A DNA stretch of 64,000 nt. Origin: Gordionus sp. m RMFG-2023 (lineage: Eukaryota; Nematomorpha; Gordioida; Chordodea; Parachordodidae). Location: NCBI RefSeq assembly GCF_954871325.1, contig NC_088777.1, positions 19,817,366 through 19,881,365 of the forward strand, given 5' to 3'. The notes beneath the pieces were generated by a model that saw nothing but the letters and a program-made list of their open reading frames with translations, ran no database searches and was not told the DNA's origin. Below, one piece after another: positions 58,101 to 64,000 of this stretch (the stretch's first letter is position 1; every line of letters begins with the position of its first letter). The translations under genes and the position numbers were made by a program.

Positions 58101-61100
58101 TACTGATAATTATTTTATTTATTATAGTTCAATTACTTTATTAATAATACAGATGCAACTACAGAAGAAATCTTTTAAAAATCCAACGATATAGATAACC
58201 ACATAATAGTAGATATAGCTGATTCAGGGTTATCAATGAGTTGCATGTCAGCTTTTTGCGCTGATAATGCCTCTGCGAATTTTGCAAAAACCAAAGTTTA
58301 TTTACCGAATTGAGGCAGCACAATAATGACTTAATACCAATTTGTCCCAAAATAATTTTTGGTTACTATAAAAAATTACTACATAATTCTTGCAAGAAGG
58401 CAATTAATGTATTATCTGTGGATGTCGAAATAATTGTGATGAAATGTTTTAACGAATTTATTTTATCAACTAAAAGAATGAATTAAGAGAGTTGGTGGAG
58501 TGGTCTGACTTGGAATGGTTTGAGCTGTGCATGTCCCTATCGCAGAGGAGAAATGGGTGAAATTTTTTCGTAATAATGATAAATCTCCATGTTTGAAAAA
58601 ATATGCGATGTTTTCTCCTTACCTCATTCTAATGCCTCATCGAAGCGTATTTTTAGCCCGATGAGGACTGCCTGAAGGAAGGAGAGAAATCGGATTGCTT
58701 TAACATCATTAGAGGCCGAGCTAATTGTTAAACAAATAAATATATTTTTTTACATTGTAAAATTAATATTTTGAATATTGTGGCGAATCAAAAATAGAGA
58801 GCGTTGCAATCTCCTCAAACAAGTCATCAATATCTATCGGTATTTTGAAAATATTTGAACATTAATAAAATTTTGGTAATGGCGCCATAAAATTTATTGT
58901 CAATTTTTAGCTGTAAATTATAAACACATCTGCAGCATAATTTTGTTAATCTTTGTTAAAAAAGATTCTTCTGATTTCAACTTCATATTAACAGCATGTA
59001 GTAGATTTCCTACATGGGAAATCATTCCTAAATATGCCTCTGCCATTCATTCTTGAAAATTTTTTTAAAATGTCCTGACACCTTTTATAATTTATTTAAG
59101 AAATATTTTTTTAAAGGTTTGTAAAATTTTAAAATTCCATCGAGCGGGTATTAGGAACAAGTCGCAACCAACATTGGGCTGCCTCAATTCTGTAAATACA
59201 CTGGTTTTGCCAAATTCACCGAGGCATTATCATATCAGAAAGCTGACATGCAATTCATTGTTAATCCCGAATCTGCTACATTTACCATTATATGGTTAGT
59301 TATATCTTTGGATTATTCACTATTTGAGGGAAAAAAATTTAATAGTTTTATTGAAACGAACTTAATTTTGTTGGAATAGCGGAGGATCAAGGGAAATGTT
59401 TTAATATTTCCCTTATTAGATGCATCTGTTATGCCGATCTTTCAGATGGTCAAGAATTGACTTCCTCAAGTTCTAAAACATTGATGATAGCCTTGCTAGT
59501 TTTCATTTATCTCGGAGGCCTTAAATATTATGCGGAAAAGATTCTACCCATATTGTGATGATAAGTAGCTCTGTGAATGTTGTACTACATGATAACCATT
59601 GCCGCAACTGTAGTTGAATCTGTATTATTTCTTATTTTGGAGAATATTTTTGTATTGCAATAGATGAAGATACACTCCCCTGCGCTTAATCATTGAAATA
59701 AGTACAATATTATATTATGTATTTAAACGTAATACGTGATAATTAAGCGCCTATCCCTATAATGTTATATAACAAACACACGATAGATTTCCAATTGCGG
59801 CATAAAATATTTTTTTTACATTGTAAAATTAAAATCGTTTGTTTTTTTTATAAAATTATTATGTTTTAATATATCAAGATGTTATTTTAATAATAAAAAT
59901 AGTATTTAAAAAATTTTGTCTCGTACTATAATCAACTATTTTATTTTGATTAATAGTTATTGACTTTGTATTATAAAAATTATTATAAAAAGAATAGGCG
60001 AATAACTAAGTCAATTCAAAATCCCGATCGAAGAAAAATTTTTTTTAGCAAGGTTTATATTTCTACCACAATTTATATATTTCTCCCGCAATTTTCATAT
60101 TTTTCCCGCAAAATAACAAATTTTTCCCGCAATTTGAAAACTTTGACCTGGCAACCCTGAATATTAGTCCTGTTAAGTCAACAAATACAAATAGGCTGGA
60201 GAAATCTTTGACAATCATTAAAAAACAAATTATCACAAACGTGGTGAACCTATTATTTCTTCAAATTGATTGAGGGGATATGATTCCCATTTTATCACAT
60301 ATTGACAAAAATAGGATTAAAATAGCAAAAGAAAATAGATGTAAGATCAAACTATTGAGGCCATTCTATATTGTGGATTGAAGGGCCCAGAATTACGTGG
60401 CTATTTGGATTCAGGAAGAATTTCAATAATAATGATAATGAAGGTAATTTTCGTGGTCTTTTAAAATTTAAAGCATTAGGAGATTCTGTAAACAGAATTA
60501 TTTCTGAAACTCCTTGTCCAACAAGAAGAAAGACATTGCAAAAAGCTTGTCCAACGAGATGGAGTCTTTGTCATCAAAAAGCTTTTATAGAGTTATAAGA
60601 GTCGATTATTAATGCTCTTACTGAAATATCACAATTGCCTGAAGGAGATATATCTTCAGAAGCAAGCAAATCATTGGATTCAATACTTATACTTTTTTTT
60701 CTCATTAGAATATATATTATACAACTATTTTATGTATTTTCAAAAACATAACATTGACTTGATTGAAACGATGAAAATAGTGGAGAGCATTTTATTAGAA
60801 CTCAGGGAAATTAGGGCTAATGTTGCTGAAGAATTTCATATTTTATATGCTATTTTTGAGTCAAAAGCCGACTTGCAGCGAGGCAAGCTCATCGTCCTAA
60901 CATTAATATAGGGTCAGTAGAAGAGTATTATAAAATAAATGTCTTTATTCCTCTCTTAAATACATTTATAACCCAAATAGAACGGGTTTTAATTCATCAG
61001 GCTGCACTTAGCAGTCTGCAGATATTACTTTCACAAAAGCCTTTCCAACCTTTTTCAGACAGTAATAGAAAAAAAATAAAATATTTATCAGATTTTTTTC

Positions 61101-62610
61101 ATGAAGATGTTAAAGTATCTTATGATGCCTTATTAGCTGAGCCAAATATAGTATAAAAGTTTAACTATGGTTGATATAGTCCCAAAATATGCTACGGATG
61201 CTTTGCATCATTTCAAACATCTTTAAGATTATTTTCCCAATGTATTAAAATTATATATATTAGCAACTCTTCACATTAATACTGCAATCCCTTCTTTTAG
61301 AAGAATAAAAACATACCTAGGAGTACAACTTCTGACAATATATTGAATGGTTTGGCCCTTTTGAATATTCATAGGCATTTGACGCCAAGCACAGATGAGA
61401 TAATTGAAAAATTAACCCAATCCCAATGAAGATTGGATTTTACATTATAAATTTTGCTGGTTATATTCACTTAATATTTTATAATTCACATTATTTTATA
61501 ATTTTTCATATGGCGCCATTTATATCCGTTTAATATTTTTTTAATTCACATTTATTTTATAGTTTTCTATATGCCGGTTTATATATTTTTTTTATATAAT
61601 TCACATTAATTTAAAATTCTGTTTTAGAAATAGTTATTAGTCCTAAAATATTTATGCTTGATATTTTCAAATAACAATGATTTTATTTTAAAAAAATTTT
61701 ATTCCCACCCCCCTCCACACCAAATTCCTACGTACGCTCCTGCTGGTAAATATAGGCCTGTCTGTACATAAACTTCTATAATCATGTTAAAAAGTTTTAT
61801 CAGTTATTAAATTATGAAAATGGAAGTATATTTTGAACCGATTTTATATAAAAAATATTTCCCAAAGCCCTATTTAAGTATTGGAAATATAAATTTTATA
61901 ATATTTAAATAATGTTCGCTTATGAAAATCATAAGCACAAGTGGCATAAAAGAATAAATATTTCAAAGAACATTTTTTTATAAATTTTTATTAATAATAA
62001 AATGTGTATAGTATATTATGGTTAAGGCTTTAACTTTAAATTTTGAAGAATTGTTTTGCAAACTTCTTACATAAATTTTTATAATGCTAGAATGCTAAGA
62101 TCCGAGGAATAGTTAATGGAAGAAAGCTAAATATAAAAGAAGATATTAAAGAAAGAAAATAACAAATAATTAAAATTGTGGCGATAATAACTACAAAATT
62201 TGGGTCCACTTACAGTTGGCAATAAATAATTTATATAAGCCTGATATGCTTAGGTAATTGTAAACGTTAAAAATCCTAACAAATGAACATATATGAAGAG
62301 CAAGTTATTAATATACCCATGTTGAGTTTGAAAAATTTGAGGCAAATTAATTTAATATATATATAAGGTTAAGGTAGTATGACCAGTCACCCCTTATGGC
62401 CACTCATCCCTAGTTTTTCTACTGAACCTGATTCTGTCAACAGAAATTATTTATTCCATAATAATTTCCTAATTTTTATATTAAATTTTCAGATAATCGG
62501 GGCCATATATACCAACAAAATTTTGTGGAAACCACTGAATTTATTCATAATAAATTTATCTCTGGCGGATCTAATAGAAGTTACCTTGATTAGTGCTACA
62601 TCGATTACAG
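52028..62610 (+). CDS. Class A GPCR, opsin-like, first two exons (3' incomplete)
   Basis: Exon 1 (52028-52189) begins at ATG and encodes a 30-odd residue Tyr-rich outside segment with one N-Y-S glycosylation site, then TM1: RGLVIGLLTLISIYILIGPL followed by GNIA. Exon 2 (62493-62610) continues in frame with IIGAIYTNKILWKPLNLFII and NLSLADLIEVTLI. The joined G-N-x-x-(V/I) of TM1 and N-L-S-L-A-D of TM2, with the LWKPLN loop, are diagnostic of class A receptors, and the P-L-N-L/Y-x-x-x-N-L-x-x-A-D wording is common in opsins. Junctions: ATCGCG|GTAAAT and TTTTCAG|ATAATC, phase 0. TM3-TM7, including any retinal-binding lysine, lie past the window, so opsin is a guess. The 10.3-kb intron is full of nested hAT elements. 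Confidence 0.75.
52190..53436. other. GPCR intron, left part
   Basis: No exon seen. 52270-52500 has a more even composition with short open frames of unknown origin. A G-run of about 13 at 52639 follows a TATCGGATCGACC word like the hAT ends at 9811. Confidence 0.35.
53437..55211. mobile_element. Possible hAT-like element (AGTGTTGTTAA ends)
   Basis: TAGTGTTGTTAAAGTGCC at 53437 and TAACAACACTA ending at 55211 are inverted ends of the family seen at 17913 and 56692. Flanks do not match, so the two ends may belong to different insertions. Inside are a palindromic ATTCGAAT-type stretch (54010-54160), a separate hAT-type end at 54320-54367 (inward CAGTAGCGTCACTGAAGGGG) and a CAGAGAACTGCAGACCCTGG end at 55003. 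Confidence 0.35.
55212..56683. other. GPCR intron, middle part
   Basis: No exon seen. 55970-56100 has CGGTTCCGTTACTATTGCGG and similar words, related to those at 20260-20760. 56225-56350 repeats AAAAAACCCC(T/G)-type words like the degenerate arrays at 6958 and 39718. Confidence 0.35.
56692..57100. mobile_element. hAT MITE, 409 bp, AGTGTTG ends
   Basis: The ends TAGTGTTGTTAAAAGTTACT and, from the right, CAGTGTTGCTAAAGTAACTA are good inverted repeats. The interior repeats TAGTTAC and GTTACAGTTA words. The left flank is GTAAATAT (56684-56691). The matching right flank was split by the next insertion: GTAAATAT is found at 61746-61753, beyond that element, giving an 8 of 8 duplication. It has the same end type as the 4.9-kb element at 17913. 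Confidence 0.8.
58190..58740 (+). pseudogene. hAT transposase relic inside nested element
   Basis: FCADNASANFAKTK (C-A-D-N-A/T-x-x-N-F of hAT transposases), then LRQHNNDLIPICPKIIFGYY and VLSVDVEIIVMKCFNEF, then near the end MRTAWRKERNRIALTSLEAE, the hATC-like tail (W-x-x-E-R-N-R-L-x-x-x-x-L). Several stops and frame changes interrupt it. It resembles the hAT group whose vertebrate host derivatives include ZBED-like proteins; exact placement is open. Confidence 0.65.
59180..59305 (-). repeat. Inverted partial copy of the hAT transposase
   Basis: Read on the minus strand, this matches 58190-58330 with scattered differences (AACAATGAATTGCATGTCAG versus TCAATGAGTTGCATGTCAGC). The similarity seems to fade beyond it, although 58970-59180 continues in a coding-like way (GHFKKIFKNEWQRH). 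Confidence 0.7.
60190..61440 (+). pseudogene. hAT transposase relic of the 4.6-kb element
   Basis: In order: NEGNFRGLLKFKALGDSV (the E/K-G-N-F-x-x-L-L segment); KACPTRWSLCHQKAFIEL (the C-P-T-R-W signature); NIDLIETMKIVESILLELRE; VEEYYKINVFIPLLNTFITQ; and near the end LNGLALLNIHRHLTPSTDEI (the L-x-x-L-A-L-L-x-I-x-R/H hATC end). Several stops lie between, and a section is missing between the first two blocks. This is the group that shares its transposase with ZMYM-like host proteins (DUF4371 plus hATC). Confidence 0.75.
61743..62492. other. GPCR intron, right part
   Basis: Nothing recognised except the target-site copies at 61743-61753 described with the hAT elements. Confidence 0.4.
62493..62610 (+). 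CDS. GPCR exon 2 (TM1 end, loop, TM2)
   Basis: 39 codons plus one base. Acceptor AAATTTTCAG, donor ATTACAG|GTTTAT. It contains the conserved TM2 aspartate in SLADL. Without exon 1 it is still recognisable as a class A receptor. Confidence 0.82.
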
Positions 62611-64000
62611 GTTTATAATTTAATTATTAAATAATAATACTGCTATCTGCACATGTAGGAATTTACATTTATCAGAGAATATAAGAGCTTATATTTCTAA
62701 AAATTTTAAAAAGAGTCAAAGTGCTAAATTCCCTTAATTACAAATATTCCCTGTTATATTTTTTTAATAAATAATTTGTCAATTCGTTTTGCTAAATGGC
62801 TAAACCATTTCATAGAAATAAAAATGTATTTTTACATTAATGATAATTTAATTTTATAATATTTTTTTTTATATCTATTTTATTCTATTTATTATAAAAT
62901 ACTATAAAAGACTGAAGCATTTATTAAATTAATGAAACTGATAAAATAATAAAATCCTATATGTTGTGTTGTTAAAGTACCTTTTAAAATTAATTAGTTA
63001 CATTAATAAGTTACTTTGCACAAAGGTACCTCACTTAAATAACCTTTCTATAATATTGTTTTCAAAGCTTTTAGCCAAAGTAATAAGCGCATCCTTTTCC
63101 CTCCATATTTCTGCTTTCCAGTGCTGAATAAACGTTGTACTAGAAATACCGGATAGGGAAGGAACGTTATATTTACTAAATTAGCTTGAAGTGATAAAAT
63201 CATTATAACAGTAATCTGGTTCTTGCAATTGTCCTTTATTTTCATAATATTTAAAAATCTACTACCCTCAGCCGCTGAATAAAATTAAGAACGCCAAATT
63301 TGAAAAAATAATTTTAGGATATTTTTTCAATTAACCTATTTTCCAATCCTTCACATTATAATATTACACCTGCAAGTAATACTAAAATAAAGAATAAAGA
63401 TATTTCAATTTAAATTTTATAGTTCATTATTTTTTAAAATTCACAAATTTTAGTAATATAGCCTGTTTAAGTAGTGCAACGCGCTATCTTTTTTGGTAAC
63501 TATAGCTAATATTGCGCTACTTTTTTTAAAAATGAGCATTGAGTTAATGCGCTATTTTTTAATATAACTTTAAACACGTAAAATATAATTTCATTTAGAA
63601 TTATAATTTTAAATTTTATTATTTAATTTAGAAATTGAAATTTATATTTTCCAAATTTGTAAACCCAAATCAACTAGTATAAAATATTAAAATTGTCGAA
63701 GAAAATGGATATTGAGGTAATAACTAATAAGTCGTTTTTCATCTTTCTTAAATTTTCATTTTTCAAAATTTCATATTAATTAAAAATTAGAAGATTTTTA
63801 AATATTAATTACATTAAAATATTTTAGAAAATTTGCTTCATCTATTTTTTATAGCATTTCAATTTTTTATGGATATAACCACTATTTCCCCTCCTAACGA
63901 TAATGTCAATTCGACGGAAGAACTCGAAAACAGGTTTATTGAAGAAATATATAGTATTGAGTTTTAAAATGACCTGGATCAAGCTATGACTATGATGTTA
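62611..64000. other. GPCR intron 2 and right edge
   Basis: The third GPCR exon is not found. 62965-63030 starts TGTGTTGTTAAAGTACC and repeats TTAGTTACATTAATAAGTTA, a fragment of the AGTGTTG-type hAT family. At 63870-63967 a short open stretch (MDITTISPPNDNVNSTEELE, then NRFIEEIYSIEF) ends in a stop and may be a piece of a gene or transposon; its family is unknown. Confidence 0.35.

Larger units (their letters stand above)
57707..60159 (+). mobile_element. Nested hAT transposon, 2.5 kb, CAGGGTTGCCA ends
   Basis: The ends TAGGGTTGCCATGTCC and, from the right, CAGGGTTGCCAGGTCAAAG. Flanks GATATGAG and AATATTAG match at 6 of 8. Subterminal regions repeat TCTCCCGCAA / TTTTCCCGCAATTT. Plus-strand transposase pieces lie at 58190-58740, and an inverted second copy of part of it at about 58970-59300. 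It is non-autonomous now. Confidence 0.75.
57106..61742 (+). mobile_element. hAT transposon, 4.6 kb, with transposase relic and nested hAT
   Basis: Inverted ends CAGGCGCGTACGCAG and, from the right, CAGGAGCGTACGTAG, each followed by a G-run. Flanks CTGATAAA (57098-57105) and CTGGTAAA (61743-61750) match at 7 of 8. The first three bases of the duplication are the last three of the neighbouring MITE, so this element landed on that MITE's edge. A second hAT (57707-60159) sits inside it. The transposase remnant lies at 60190-61440. Confidence 0.85.

Overview
The window is nuclear DNA from an animal with a strongly AT-rich genome. Splice signals, intron-split genes of animal families and asparagine-, lysine- and serine-rich inserts in the proteins all point that way. 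The sequence does not name the phylum. It carries many hAT transposons and remnants of LINEs that seem to belong to the R2/NeSL-like group with a restriction-like endonuclease. I see no bacterial or phage genes, no tRNA or rRNA and no CRISPR array.

Three host genes can be supported. (1) Positions 4525-26565, plus strand: the last 16 exons of an ankyrin-repeat and BTB/POZ gene of the ABTB2/ABTB3 (BTBD11) family. Every exon junction keeps the reading frame, giving about 1338 residues; the 5' exons are missing or not recognisable. (2) Positions 42340-45744, minus strand: a single-exon gene for a 1134-residue adaptor-like protein with an SH3-like segment near the N-terminus and a clear SH3 domain near the C-terminus. 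(3) Positions 52028-62610, plus strand: the first two coding exons of a class A (rhodopsin-like, perhaps opsin-like) GPCR, split by a 10.3-kb intron; the gene runs off the right edge. A possible small membrane-protein exon lies at 36877-37230 on the minus strand.

Most of the rest is mobile DNA. 1-3373: a 32-bp tandem array leading into a 3.1-kb foldback element whose two arms are opposed arrays of a 118-119-bp satellite. 6958-9147: an inverted-repeat element in an ABTB intron. 9811-10570: a non-autonomous hAT with a perfect 8-bp target duplication. 17913-22784: a 4.9-kb foldback hAT-like element filling an ABTB intron and holding two different hAT transposase C-terminal relics. 25141-25802: a hAT-like insertion directly at a 5' splice site. 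26566-42339 (intergenic): small hAT-like elements, three LINE remnants and a degenerate tandem array of about 280 bp. 45745-52027 (intergenic): a small inverted-repeat element, a fossil of Ty3/gypsy type and a 1.6-kb TIR element. The GPCR intron holds a nested set of three hAT elements (56692-61742), whose target duplications let the order of insertion be read.

The three host genes do not obviously work together. They are spaced by mobile DNA, and I see no operon-like arrangement.
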